From: Gammaproteobacteria bacterium CG_4_10_14_0_2_um_filter_38_22
Lineage (GTDB): Bacteria; Pseudomonadota; Gammaproteobacteria; Coxiellales; Coxiellaceae
Assembly: GCA_002793195.1 (NCBI GenBank)
Contig: PFPT01000044.1
Coordinates: 1 to 64,000, forward strand
Direction of reading: 5' to 3'
Length of the DNA stretch: 64,000 nt
Positions 34,096 to 43,289 of this stretch are shown piece after piece. Position numbers and translations under genes: made by a program. A model generated the notes under the pieces. That model was not told the origin of the DNA and searched no databases. It was given only the letters and a program-made list of their open reading frames with translations. Every line of letters starts with the position of its first letter. The first letter of the stretch is position 1.

Positions 34096-35403
34096 TACTT
34101 TTTTCCCAACAACCACCGTCACCAATTTATCTGCACTTAAGTTTTTTCTAAATGCCCGCTTGACATCAAGCGGTGTTACAACAGAAACATGTTGTGCAAA
34201 TGTGTTCAGGAAATCAAGCGGTCGATGATAAAAAGCGATATTGATTAAAACCCTTAAAATACCGCGATTTGATGCGATTGCTAAAGACAAACCACCAATT
34301 AGATTTTGCTGAGCAATCAACAATTGATTTTTTGTTGGGCCTTCATTTAAAAAGCGATCGAAAACATTTTTTGTTAGTAACAAAGCCCGTTTCGCACTTG
34401 TATTTTTACTTTGTAGCGCCATTATAAACGGGCCACGATATTTCAAAGGATCAAATCCACTGGATGCAAAATAGGCCAATCCATTTTTTTCACGCACGGC
34501 TTTATATAGTAAAGACGTTTGCGATCCACCTAAAATTACATTTCCCAAAATTAAAGGGAAATAGTCTGGATTTTCACGCGTGATCCCAACTTGTCCCAGC
34601 ATTATTGTATTTTGTGTTGCTGAATATGGAATATATTTTGTAATACCAGCTGTTAAATTATTTGCTTTAACTAAAATAGGCGCGACTTTTCCAGATGGTA
34701 ACTTTCCCCCTACATTTTCTGCAATATTCTTCGCTTGAGCAGTCGTAATATCCCCCACTAAAATGATATCTGCATTTGCACCCACATAATATTTTTCAAA
34801 AAATTGCATCAATTCTTTTTGTTTCATCATACGAAGAGATGCGCTGTTTCCTAATGGATTATGGCCATAAGGATTGTGTGGGTATAGCAAATGAAAAAAA
34901 GCATTACTAGCAATATCAGATGGGTTTTCGTTTTGTAATGCCAATTGTGCGAGCGTTTGTTGTTTGATACGTGATATTTCTTTTTTAGGAAAAGTAGGAG
35001 ATGAAACAACCGTTTTGAAATTTTTGAGCGCGGAATTTAAAAATTGCACATCAACCAAGCTACGTAGTTGTAAACCAGCCATATCACGATTCACAAAAGT
35101 ATTAAATTGTGCACCAACTGATTCAAAATTTTTTGCAATTTGTTCTGCAGAAAAGTGCGCTGCGCCCTCACCCATCATGGCATTGGTTAATGCAGCAATC
35201 CCTTTTGTTTTTCCATCTAAAGAAGAACCCGCGGAAAAAATAACAGCCATGTCCAACATAGGCACTTCTGTTCGTCGAACAAAAAATACGTGTGCTTTAT
35301 TTTCCAAAACCCAGTGCTGAATATTTAAAACTGGGTTTTTTGCAAAAATAGAAATTGAAAAAAATACACCGAAAATAAAAAAAATGGTTTTTTTAAAATA
35401 CAT
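34087..35403 (-). CDS. M16-family peptidase-like protein, non-catalytic partner
   Basis: Pitrilysin-fold protein (438 residues) with an N-terminal signal peptide (FFIFGVFFSISIFA). At the position of the zinc motif HXXEH it reads ALTNAMMGEG, so it lacks the metal ligands and is probably the structural subunit of a heterodimer with the adjacent M16 enzyme. Forty-five bases separate the two, same strand. Periplasmic. Confidence 0.9.
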   Translation of the reverse strand: MYFKKTIFFIFGVFFSISIFAKNPVLNIQHWVLENKAHVFFVRRTEVPMLDMAVIFSAGSSLDGKTKGIAALTNAMMGEGAAHFSAEQIAKNFESVGAQFNTFVNRDMAGLQLRSLVDVQFLNSALKNFKTVVSSPTFPKKEISRIKQQTLAQLALQNENPSDIASNAFFHLLYPHNPYGHNPLGNSASLRMMKQKELMQFFEKYYVGANADIILVGDITTAQAKNIAENVGGKLPSGKVAPILVKANNLTAGITKYIPYSATQNTIMLGQVGITRENPDYFPLILGNVILGGSQTSLLYKAVREKNGLAYFASSGFDPLKYRGPFIMALQSKNTSAKRALLLTKNVFDRFLNEGPTKNQLLIAQQNLIGGLSLAIASNRGILRVLINIAFYHRPLDFLNTFAQHVSVVTPLDVKRAFRKNLSADKLVTVVVGKKVLS

Positions 35404-35448
35404 TTATTATCCTAAATTAACGATAAAATCGCAGTAAAATATCTAAAA

Positions 35449-36759
35449 CTAATTTGGCACTAACTCTGCCACAGTTAAATTATTTTTAATAAAATATTTT
35501 TTTGCGACGGCTTGAATTTCTTGTGGCGTCACGGCATTCATCTTTTTTGTAAAATCATCGCTCTCTTGCCACGACAACCCATCCATTTCTAGACGACCCA
35601 AATCAAACGCTTGTTTCATCAGTGAATCATGCGCATAAATGCGATTTGCAATCAACTGTGCTTTGACACGCTTTAATTCTGCAGCACTAACCTGTGTTGT
35701 TTGTAATCGTTTTATTTCAGCCAGGATCGCTTTTTTCAATTGATCTGTTGTATGACCAGAAGCGGGAATACCGGACAAAGAAAATAGCGTTTCATGCAAA
35801 TGGAATCGATTATAATTGGCATCTGCGGCAACAGCGACAGCTTCTTTTCGAATTAAATCTGTAGAAAAACGAGCGCTATCACCACCACTTAAAATATAAG
35901 CACATAAAGTTAATGCATAAGGGGTCTTCTTATTGTGCGCCGTTGTTAAAGTCGGTACACGATAACCCATCACCAACCAAGGCAATTTTGCTGGTAGATT
36001 TACTGCTATTTTATTTTCACCCAAAGTAGCCATTTCATTGCGGGGTTTTAATTTCGGAATTTTTTTTGCTTTTATACTACCAAAATATTTTTGTGCTAAT
36101 GCAAAAACTTGTTTGGGGTTTACATCACCAATCACAATGATGACCGCATTATTTGGGGCATACCATTTTTGATACCATTTTTGTAGATCGTGAATGGTCA
36201 AATGCTGAAGATCCGTCATCCAACCAACAACGGGATGATGGTACGGATTATTTATAAAAGCGGCAGCAAAAAAACGCTCTCCTGTTTTTGCTTCAGGATT
36301 ATCATCAACGCGCATACGCCGCTCTTCCATCACAACTTGCTTTTCATTTTTAAAAATTTTTTCATTGAGTAATAAATTCTCCATCCGATCTGCTTCAAGC
36401 TGAAAAGACAAAGATAATGCTTTTGCGGGCAATGTTTGGTAATAAACGGTGAAATCTGCTGTTGTCATCGCATTGTCATCAGCTCCGCGTGTACTCATTT
36501 TTTCATTGAAAACACCCGGTCCAAATTTTTTGGTACCCCGAAACATCATGTGTTCCAAACAATGTGAAATACCTGTTATGCCATTACTTTCATAACTGCC
36601 ACCCACGCTATACCAAATTGAACTCAGCACAATCGGTGCACGATGATCTTCACGAACAATGATTTTCAAGCCATTTTGAAGCTGAAAAGACGATGTCTTC
36701 TCCGCAAAGGCCGGTAAGGCAAAAAAAGCTGAAATGGTCAGTAATAAAATGTGGCGCAT
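35449..36759 (-). CDS. M16-family zinc peptidase, catalytic subunit
   Basis: Periplasmic insulinase/pitrilysin-type metalloprotease (436 residues) with a cleavable signal peptide ending at FAEKT. The inverted zinc motif HCLEH (in GISHCLEHMMFRGT) and the downstream acidic ligand region NEKQVVMEERR are intact. Paired with the inactive homologue downstream, like other bacterial two-gene M16 systems. Substrate unknown. It is divergent from ftsY. Confidence 0.93.
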   Translation of the reverse strand: MRHILLLTISAFFALPAFAEKTSSFQLQNGLKIIVREDHRAPIVLSSIWYSVGGSYESNGITGISHCLEHMMFRGTKKFGPGVFNEKMSTRGADDNAMTTADFTVYYQTLPAKALSLSFQLEADRMENLLLNEKIFKNEKQVVMEERRMRVDDNPEAKTGERFFAAAFINNPYHHPVVGWMTDLQHLTIHDLQKWYQKWYAPNNAVIIVIGDVNPKQVFALAQKYFGSIKAKKIPKLKPRNEMATLGENKIAVNLPAKLPWLVMGYRVPTLTTAHNKKTPYALTLCAYILSGGDSARFSTDLIRKEAVAVAADANYNRFHLHETLFSLSGIPASGHTTDQLKKAILAEIKRLQTTQVSAAELKRVKAQLIANRIYAHDSLMKQAFDLGRLEMDGLSWQESDDFTKKMNAVTPQEIQAVAKKYFIKNNLTVAELVPN

Positions 36760-36839
36760 AAGTTGTTCGTTTTATCCATAAAGTGATACGATTTCCAACC
36801 ATATTAACAGACAGATACATTTTATAGGTATAACGACTC

Positions 36840-37814
36840 ATGTTCCAATTTTTAAAATCAAAATCATCTGAAAACGAGAACAAAAGCTGGTTTGGTCGAC
36901 TAACAGATGGATTAAAACGCACACGAAAAAATCTCTCAGACGGATTATCCAATTTAGTGCTTGGCAAAAAAACAATTGATGATGCGCTGTTTGAGTCATT
37001 AGAAACTTTATTATTAACCGCCGATATCGGCATTGAATCAACTGATTTTTTAATGCAAAAAATAACAGAGCGGGTCAATCGAAAACAATTGTCTGATCCA
37101 AGCGCATTGGCTACTGCATTAAAAGAAGAAATGGTTGCTTTGCTTAAACCTTTTGAAAAACCATTAGCAATAAATCAACAGCCTTTTGTTATTTTAATGG
37201 TGGGAATCAACGGCGCAGGAAAAACCACTAGCATCGCAAAAATAGCACAATATTACTTAAAACAAGGTAAATCAGTTATGCTGGCAGCAGGCGACACATT
37301 TCGTGCAGCAGCCATTGATCAATTACAAGTGTGGGGTGAACGCAACCAAGTTACCGTGATTGCACAACAACCGGGCGCGGATAGTGCATCAGTGATTTAT
37401 GATGCCTTGCAATCAGCACAGGCTCGACATATTGATATTTTGATTGCCGACACAGCAGGACGTTTGCATACGCAACAACACTTGATGAACGAACTAAAAA
37501 AAATCAAAAAAGTCATTCAAAAAATAAATCCGGGAGCACCTCATGAAACGATGCTCATCGTAGATGCTGGTATCGGACAAAATGCCTTAAACCAAGCACG
37601 CGAGTTTAACGAAGCCATTGGATTAAATAGTATCAGTGTGACAAAATTAGATGGCACAGCAAAAGGGGGAATGGTATTTGCGATTACCCATCACACGCAA
37701 CTACCCATTCGATTTATTGGTGTTGGGGAACAAATGGATGACTTAAAGCCATTCGAAGCAACCGCTTTTGTGGACGCACTGTTTGAGGGATCATCTGATG
37801 ATACACTTCGCTAA
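36840..37814 (+). CDS. ftsY: signal recognition particle receptor FtsY
   Basis: SRP GTPase that docks ribosome-nascent chains at the membrane. The NG domain shows GINGAGKTTSIAKIA (G1), DTFRAAAIDQL, DTAGRLHT (G3) and TKLDGTAKGG (G4/G5). The protein is short (324 residues; E. coli 497) because the acidic A domain is almost absent, replaced by a basic N-terminus. Its end overlaps ftsE by 17 bases. Confidence 0.97.
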   Translation: MFQFLKSKSSENENKSWFGRLTDGLKRTRKNLSDGLSNLVLGKKTIDDALFESLETLLLTADIGIESTDFLMQKITERVNRKQLSDPSALATALKEEMVALLKPFEKPLAINQQPFVILMVGINGAGKTTSIAKIAQYYLKQGKSVMLAAGDTFRAAAIDQLQVWGERNQVTVIAQQPGADSASVIYDALQSAQARHIDILIADTAGRLHTQQHLMNELKKIKKVIQKINPGAPHETMLIVDAGIGQNALNQAREFNEAIGLNSISVTKLDGTAKGGMVFAITHHTQLPIRFIGVGEQMDDLKPFEATAFVDALFEGSSDDTLR

Positions 37815-38445
37815 TGTCACCAAAGAATATGATGGGCATCATGCTTTATCTGGTGTTACTTTTTCTGTTGAACCCTCGGAAATGGTTTTTTTAACGGGTC
37901 ATTCTGGTGCTGGGAAATCCACCGTTTTAAAATTAATTATGCGTATCGAATCTCCGACGCATGGACAAATTCATGTCAATCAACTTAATTTATCACGATT
38001 ATCCAAACGACAGGTGCCTTTATTGCGTCGTCGTATTGGCATGATTTATCAAAACCCCCAGCTGATTCAAAACCGTACGGTATTTGATAATATCGCTTTA
38101 CCACTGGAGATTCAGGGGTATCGTCATCGCGATATTCAACGACGCGTTCATGCTGCTTTAGATAAAGTAGGTTTGTTATCAAAAGAAAAATGCTTTCCAG
38201 ACGCATTATCATGCGGAGAACAACAACGCATTGGTGTTGCGCGCGCTGTTGTGAATAAACCTGATATTTTATTAGCTGACGAACCCACAGGTAATTTAGA
38301 TCCTTATTTATCCATGGAAATATTGCGGTTATTTGAAGCGTTTCAAGCAGTCGGCGTAACGGTATTAATTGCAACACACGATTTATCACTCATTGCGCAA
38401 ATGCCTTATCGCATGATCACGTTACAAAATGGAACGACAAAATAG
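37798..38445 (+). CDS. ftsE: cell division ATP-binding protein FtsE
   Basis: ABC ATPase that with FtsX controls septal peptidoglycan hydrolases. Walker A GHSGAGKST, Walker B DILLADEPTGNLD and the H-loop ATHD are present. The signature reads LSCGEQQR where LSGGEQQR is usual. I start at ATG 37798 (MIHFANVTKEY), inside the end of ftsY; 215 residues (222 in E. coli). Confidence 0.96.
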   Translation: MIHFANVTKEYDGHHALSGVTFSVEPSEMVFLTGHSGAGKSTVLKLIMRIESPTHGQIHVNQLNLSRLSKRQVPLLRRRIGMIYQNPQLIQNRTVFDNIALPLEIQGYRHRDIQRRVHAALDKVGLLSKEKCFPDALSCGEQQRIGVARAVVNKPDILLADEPTGNLDPYLSMEILRLFEAFQAVGVTVLIATHDLSLIAQMPYRMITLQNGTTK

Positions 38446-38453
38446 GATACTAT

Positions 38454-39407
38454 GTGAGTAAACATAACACGCAAACACACCATTTTTTTTCCCGATGGAT
38501 TATTGCTCATGTACGCGCCATACAATTTGCTTTCCGTGAATTAATTCGCACGCCTATTGCTAACTTCTTTACTATTTGTGTGATTGCCATTGCTATTGCG
38601 CTGCCATTGAGTTTTTTTGTGTTGCTTGAAAATTTACAGTATGTAGATAACGTATGGGATGCAAATGCACCCACTATTTCTTTATTTTTAAAAACAAACA
38701 CCACCCGAGCAGAAGCAGAAATATTGATACAACAATTACAATTAAATCCTACTATAAAAAAGTTGAAATATGTCTCGCCTAGAAAAGGATTGGCTGCATT
38801 TCAAAAAGAAACCCCTTTTGGTGATGCCACGAAATTATTTCAAAAAAACCCCATTCCCGGCGTGATTACTGTTTTTCCTGCTTCAACAAATCAAAACACA
38901 AATGAAATTAATGCACTGTATCAATCACTCAAACAGCTACCCGCCGTAGATGTCGCTCAAATTGATATGAATTGGGTTGCACGCTTGTTTGACATTATCG
39001 CGATTGGGAAACAAGTTACCAAAGCATTGTCTCTTTTGTTTGCCTTTGGTGTGGTATTAATTATTGGTCACTCATTGCGTGCTTCTCTTTCAGCGCACAT
39101 AAAAGAAATTCGGGTGATGAAATTAATGGGTGCTACCCATACCTATATTCGCAGACCCTTATTATACCGTGGTATTTTATATGGTTTTTTAGGTGGTTTT
39201 CTTGGATGGGTATTAACAACTGTTTTTCTAGCACAATTACAACATCCCGTTTCAAGATTAGCAAAAACCTATAACACACTTTTTCATTTACAAACCATTT
39301 CTTTTTCTGTGTTTGTTTTATTATTACTCACAACGATGTTTTTGGGTTTTATTAGCGCTTGGCTTATTATCACCCAATTTTTAAATCAACCTGAACAAAC
39401 TGATTAG
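38454..39407 (+). CDS. ftsX: cell division protein FtsX
   Basis: Four-helix membrane partner of FtsE with a periplasmic loop. The first helix (about residues 36-58, FFTICVIAIAIALPLSFFV), the periplasmic domain and three C-terminal helices, with VMKLMGATHTYIRRPLL in the cytosolic turn, match the family. GTG start at 38454, preceded by AGGATAC. 317 residues. Confidence 0.95.
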   Translation: MSKHNTQTHHFFSRWIIAHVRAIQFAFRELIRTPIANFFTICVIAIAIALPLSFFVLLENLQYVDNVWDANAPTISLFLKTNTTRAEAEILIQQLQLNPTIKKLKYVSPRKGLAAFQKETPFGDATKLFQKNPIPGVITVFPASTNQNTNEINALYQSLKQLPAVDVAQIDMNWVARLFDIIAIGKQVTKALSLLFAFGVVLIIGHSLRASLSAHIKEIRVMKLMGATHTYIRRPLLYRGILYGFLGGFLGWVLTTVFLAQLQHPVSRLAKTYNTLFHLQTISFSVFVLLLLTTMFLGFISAWLIITQFLNQPEQTD

Positions 39408-39415
39408 TGCACACT

Positions 39416-40249
39416 ATGAGACGATCATCTTCTTTTTTATCTGAAACCACAAACACTCACTTACGTCGCTTACAGTTAAATATTGCGTATGGAAAAAACT
39501 TAAGAGCCAGCCAACTAACTAAGCAATTCCCAGACTTATTAACTAAAAAAGAGGGGGTTTGTGATTATTCACAGCGAAAATTTATGCCGCTATATCCATT
39601 GCAACTCGCAGCGTATTACCAAAACACCAAACTGTGCGAAGTGTTACGCTCTTATTTACCAGATAAGATAGCAAGAGAACAATTGGAATCACTTGAATTA
39701 GATGGTGCGCATTACACAACACCTGATAAACCGGGGATGTTTATTTTAGAGCCCCATTACTCACCCGATGAATTACTTTATAAGCTCTCCAAAGTAATTG
39801 AGTGCGCCGATCAATCACCAGAAAAAAAATATCGCGCGCTATTGGCTTTTGGGAAAGAACAGCAAATGATGCCGCCACAAATGGTGATGTGGTATTGCAG
39901 TAAACGAAAAAATTTGCACTGTTTTGATTTGTTTTCTAATAGGCAAAAAAAACACACGCTATCAACAGCAGAAGAACCCTCAATGGGAAATTTGTATGTT
40001 ATGCATGCCACCACAAAAGAAAAATATTTTTGGTATCAGCAAGTTTCAACACAAGCAAATTACTTAGGAAAAACAACAGCTGCCTTTGGCTTAACAGACC
40101 CACTTCTAGTACGAGCCTACGAAGACATCTCTCCTGAAAAAGCAGCGTCTGATTTGCACGCCTTAAAAAAATTTTTTGCAGAAACCTCTTTTGGTTACAA
40201 GCACTTCCTGTGTGTTGTCCAATCATCGTTTCGATACAAAAAATACTAA
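39416..40249 (+). CDS. unknown accessory protein, ankyrin-like segment
   Basis: Not recognised as a whole. From the ATG at 39416 it has about 277 residues. Residues about 57-83 ([20 protein letters not shown]) look like an ankyrin-type helix pair; the rest is helical with several aromatic-rich segments. No signal peptide or membrane helix. It interrupts the otherwise conserved ftsX-rpoH junction, sitting nine bases after ftsX (a GTG at 39407 overlapping the ftsX stop is an alternative start). Ankyrin-containing effectors are frequent in Legionellales, so an effector role is possible but unproven. Confidence 0.65.
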   Translation: MRRSSSFLSETTNTHLRRLQLNIAYGKNLRASQLTKQFPDLLTKKEGVCDYSQRKFMPLYPLQLAAYYQNTKLCEVLRSYLPDKIAREQLESLELDGAHYTTPDKPGMFILEPHYSPDELLYKLSKVIECADQSPEKKYRALLAFGKEQQMMPPQMVMWYCSKRKNLHCFDLFSNRQKKHTLSTAEEPSMGNLYVMHATTKEKYFWYQQVSTQANYLGKTTAAFGLTDPLLVRAYEDISPEKAASDLHALKKFFAETSFGYKHFLCVVQSSFRYKKY

Positions 40250-40280
40250 AACACACTGTATTGATGACATTCAATCAACT

Positions 40281-41162
40281 ATGTTAGAATCCACCACTAT
40301 GAAAAATAACACATTGGCTTTTGCAACAAGTGCATTATCTGTCGGTAGTTTAGGCGCTTATATTCACTGGGTGAATCAAGTGCCTATGCTCACCGAAGAA
40401 GAAGAACAATCACTTGCAACACGCCTTCAAAAATTCAATGACTTAGAAGCCGCTCGCAAACTGGTTTTATCACATCTGCGTTTTGTGGTAAAAATTGCGC
40501 GCTCTTATTCGGGCTATGGTTTGCAACAAGCTGACCTTATTCAAGAAGGCAATATTGGTTTAATGAAAGCGGTTAAACGCTTCGACCCCTCTGTTGGTGT
40601 ACGTTTGGTATCGTTTGCTGTCCATTGGGTTCGCGCAGAAATGCATGAGTTTATTATTCGTAATTGGCGCATCGTTAAAATCGCAACAACCAAAGCGCAA
40701 CGTAAATTATTTTTCAATCTACGAAAGGCGGCAAAAAAAAGGGATTGGTTTAGTAATGACGAAGTGGCTGTTGTCGCTGAAGAATTAAAAGTATCTCATC
40801 AAGATGTGCGACAAATGGAAATGCGCATGCACCATTATGATCAATCACTTGAATTTTCTGGTGACCATGATGATGAAGACACACAAGCATGGCGAGCACC
40901 GGTTAATTATCTTGAAGATAAAAGCGCAACACCTGAAAATGCATTAATTTCTTCAGACTTTGAAAATCAACAAGTAACACAATTACATCACGCTATTGCG
41001 ACATTGGATGAGCGCAGCCAAATCATCATTCAAGAACGTTGGTTGAATGAAGACAAATCCACACTCGAAGCATTATCCAAACAATTCAATATTTCTATCG
41101 AACGCGTTCGACAACTTGAAAAAAATGCAATGAAAAAAATGCAAGATGTCATCGCATCCTAA
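40281..41162 (+). CDS. rpoH: RNA polymerase sigma factor RpoH (sigma-32)
   Basis: Heat-shock sigma factor. Region 2 reads [34 protein letters not shown], the RpoH box is [10 protein letters not shown], and region 4 ends [16 protein letters not shown]. From ATG 40281 it has 293 residues (284 in E. coli); ATG 40299 is an alternative. A TTGATG-18-TAGAAT promoter-like pair overlaps this start (40261-40290), so the true start or promoter needs mapping. Part of the ftsY-ftsE-ftsX-rpoH cluster. Confidence 0.96.
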   Translation: MLESTTMKNNTLAFATSALSVGSLGAYIHWVNQVPMLTEEEEQSLATRLQKFNDLEAARKLVLSHLRFVVKIARSYSGYGLQQADLIQEGNIGLMKAVKRFDPSVGVRLVSFAVHWVRAEMHEFIIRNWRIVKIATTKAQRKLFFNLRKAAKKRDWFSNDEVAVVAEELKVSHQDVRQMEMRMHHYDQSLEFSGDHDDEDTQAWRAPVNYLEDKSATPENALISSDFENQQVTQLHHAIATLDERSQIIIQERWLNEDKSTLEALSKQFNISIERVRQLEKNAMKKMQDVIAS

Positions 41163-41520
41163 TTTTCACCCCCCCCCCTTTTTTATTTTATTTTGCACTT
41201 TTAAATTACAATAAAGCCTGTTAATAACTCGGGTATTTTTCATGTGTAATTCCGGGATGATTTCGGCCTCACCTTTTTCTCCCCAAACTACCAGCACAAT
41301 TCACCTATTATTATCCACAAAGTGATGCCTTTTAACTTATTGATTATAATTGAGAAATTAAAGTTATCAACATATTAACAACCACTACTATTACTACTAA
41401 TCTAAATATAAATATAGATATTAGTTGTTGATCACCAATATTTTTTTGATGCTTTGATTGAAGTCAGCGGGTGAACTCGATATAGTTATCTGCCCAGAAA
41501 CTATTTCTTAAGGAAAGACT
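41163..41520. other. rpoH-com1 intergenic region, origin candidate A
   Basis: 358 bases without a gene. Contents in order: a run of ten C then six T (41169-41184); a perfect DnaA box TTATCCACA (41311-41319); a one-mismatch box TTATCAACA (41364-41372), overlapping a perfect IHF consensus TATCAACATATTA (41365-41377); an AT-rich tract (about 41383-41425); then a promoter for com1. Strand composition in nearby genes tends to change from C-rich to G-rich around here. Origin function is inferred. Confidence 0.4.
41458..41486 (+). promoter_or_regulatory. sigma-70-like promoter for com1
   Basis: TTGAAG (41458-41463) and TATAGT (41481-41486), 17-base spacer, about 34 bases before the com1 start. Confidence 0.5.
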
Positions 41521-42315
41521 GTGAAAAAAATTATTCGCACTATTTTGTTATCAGCAATAACTGTTTTAAGCATCAGCACTATGGCTTTCGCTAATACTGT
41601 ACCCGCTATGACAAAGCCGATGGTTGAATCAGCTCCGTTCACAGCAGCTCAAACAGAGCAACTTGATAAAATCATCCATGATTACATTGTAAATAATCCA
41701 CAAACGCTTGTTGAGGCATCACAAAAATTACAACAAGAACAAGAACAACAAATGCAAACTGCAGCGATGCGTGCTGTTGGACAATACAAAAAGGAATTGT
41801 TTGATGATGCACAATCACCTAGCGTTGGTAACAAAGACGCTTCAGCAACAGTTGTTGAGTTTTTTGATTACCAGTGTGGGCATTGTCGTGCAATGGCACC
41901 TAGCATTGAAAAATTAATTGCTGGAGATAAAAATCTACATTTTGTATTTAAAGAACTGCCTATTTTTGGTGGTATGTCACAATATGCAGCAAAAGCGGCA
42001 TTAGCAGCAGCAATGCAACCAGATAAATATTATAATTTTCATACCGCATTGCTCACAACAAACAAACCTATTACACAAGAAAGCGTAATGGCTATCGCGA
42101 AAGCATCAAAATTAAATATCGCGAAATTGAAAAAAGACATGGAACTGCCTGCAATTCAACAACAATTGCGAGACAATTTCACGTTAGCGCAGCATCTGAA
42201 AATCATGGGCACACCTACTTTTGTGATCAGCAATAAAGAACAAACAAAGTTTGCTTATATTCCAGGTGCGATTTCATTACAAGATTTAGAATCAAAGATT
42301 AAATCCGTTCAATAA
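41521..42315 (+). CDS. com1: Com1-like periplasmic disulphide oxidoreductase
   Basis: DsbA/thioredoxin-fold protein with a signal peptide ending at STMAFA. The active site is CGHC in FFDYQCGHCRAM, followed by VFKELPIFGGMSQYAAKAALAA and the cis-Pro segment MGTPTFVISN. It strongly resembles the 27-kDa Com1 antigen of Coxiella burnetii in order and motifs (DYQCGHC, KELPIFGG, QLRDNF.LAQ). 264 residues, with an N-terminal helical dimerisation part. Starts with GTG 41521, preceded by AAGGAAAG. Confidence 0.93.
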   Translation: MKKIIRTILLSAITVLSISTMAFANTVPAMTKPMVESAPFTAAQTEQLDKIIHDYIVNNPQTLVEASQKLQQEQEQQMQTAAMRAVGQYKKELFDDAQSPSVGNKDASATVVEFFDYQCGHCRAMAPSIEKLIAGDKNLHFVFKELPIFGGMSQYAAKAALAAAMQPDKYYNFHTALLTTNKPITQESVMAIAKASKLNIAKLKKDMELPAIQQQLRDNFTLAQHLKIMGTPTFVISNKEQTKFAYIPGAISLQDLESKIKSVQ

Positions 42316-42321
42316 TGAAAT

Positions 42322-42352
42322 AATGGGACGCGAGGATTAATCGCGTCCCATT
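42322..42352 (+). terminator. strong hairpin after com1, before glyQ
   Basis: A 12-bp perfect stem (AATGGGACGCGA, 42322-42333, with its complement 42341-42352) closed by a seven-base loop. No U-run follows, so it is either a rho-assisted terminator of com1 or a leader structure of the glyQ transcript. Confidence 0.55.
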
Positions 42353-42371
42353 CATCAATCATGCAAACATT

Positions 42372-43274
42372 ATGCAAAATCAAAAAAAAATCCTTACTTT
42401 TCAAGACATCATTTTCCAATTACAACAATTCTGGGCAAAACAAGGTTGTGTAATTTTACAACCACTGGATTTAGAAGTCGGTGCGGGCACATTTCATCCC
42501 ACCACTTTTTTACGCGCCATTGGCCCTGAACCTTGGAATGCGGCTTACGTTCAACCATCACGCCGTCCAACAGATGGTCGATATGGTGCTAATCCAAACC
42601 GAGGTCAACATTACTATCAATTTCAAGTTGTGTTAAAACCATCCCCTGATAACATCCAAAATTTATATTTGGATTCTTTGCGCACACTTGGAATTGATCC
42701 ACTGTTACACGACATTCGTTTTGTCGAAGATAACTGGGAATCACCTTCACTTGGCGCTTGGGGTTTAGGTTGGGAAGTGTGGCAAGATGGAATGGAAATC
42801 ACACAGTTTACTTACTTTCAACAAATCGGTGGGTTGGCTTGTCAACCCGTTACGGGTGAAATTACTTATGGCCTTGAGCGTCTTGCTATGTTTTTACAAA
42901 GCAAAGATAGTATGTTTGATTTGATTTGGACAGAAGGTCCTCATGGTGCGGTAACCTATGGCGATGTGTTTCATCAAAATGAAGTTGAAATGTCCGCGTT
43001 TAATTTTGAACATGCTGATACAAAAAAATTATTTGAATTTTTTGATTTTTATGAACAAGAAGCCGCGCGATTTATTGAGTTAGCATTGCCTTTGGTTGCT
43101 TATGAAATGGCTTTAAAGGCATCACACACTTTTAATTTATTAGATGCAAGACAAGCGATTTCTGTTTCTGAAAGACAACGTTTTATTTTACGAGTACGGA
43201 AATTAAGTTTTGGTGTCGCAAATGCTTATTATGCAACACGCGAAGCATTAGGATTTCCATTAGCAGCAAAATAA
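42372..43274 (+). CDS. glyQ: glycyl-tRNA synthetase alpha subunit
   Basis: Class II synthetase alpha chain of the alpha2beta2 enzyme. [26 protein letters not shown] and the [17 protein letters not shown]-like block are present (here RYGANP). 300 residues (303 in E. coli). Directly followed by glyS. Confidence 0.97.
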   Translation: MQNQKKILTFQDIIFQLQQFWAKQGCVILQPLDLEVGAGTFHPTTFLRAIGPEPWNAAYVQPSRRPTDGRYGANPNRGQHYYQFQVVLKPSPDNIQNLYLDSLRTLGIDPLLHDIRFVEDNWESPSLGAWGLGWEVWQDGMEITQFTYFQQIGGLACQPVTGEITYGLERLAMFLQSKDSMFDLIWTEGPHGAVTYGDVFHQNEVEMSAFNFEHADTKKLFEFFDFYEQEAARFIELALPLVAYEMALKASHTFNLLDARQAISVSERQRFILRVRKLSFGVANAYYATREALGFPLAAK

Positions 43275-43289
43275 TTGAGAATGACAATT

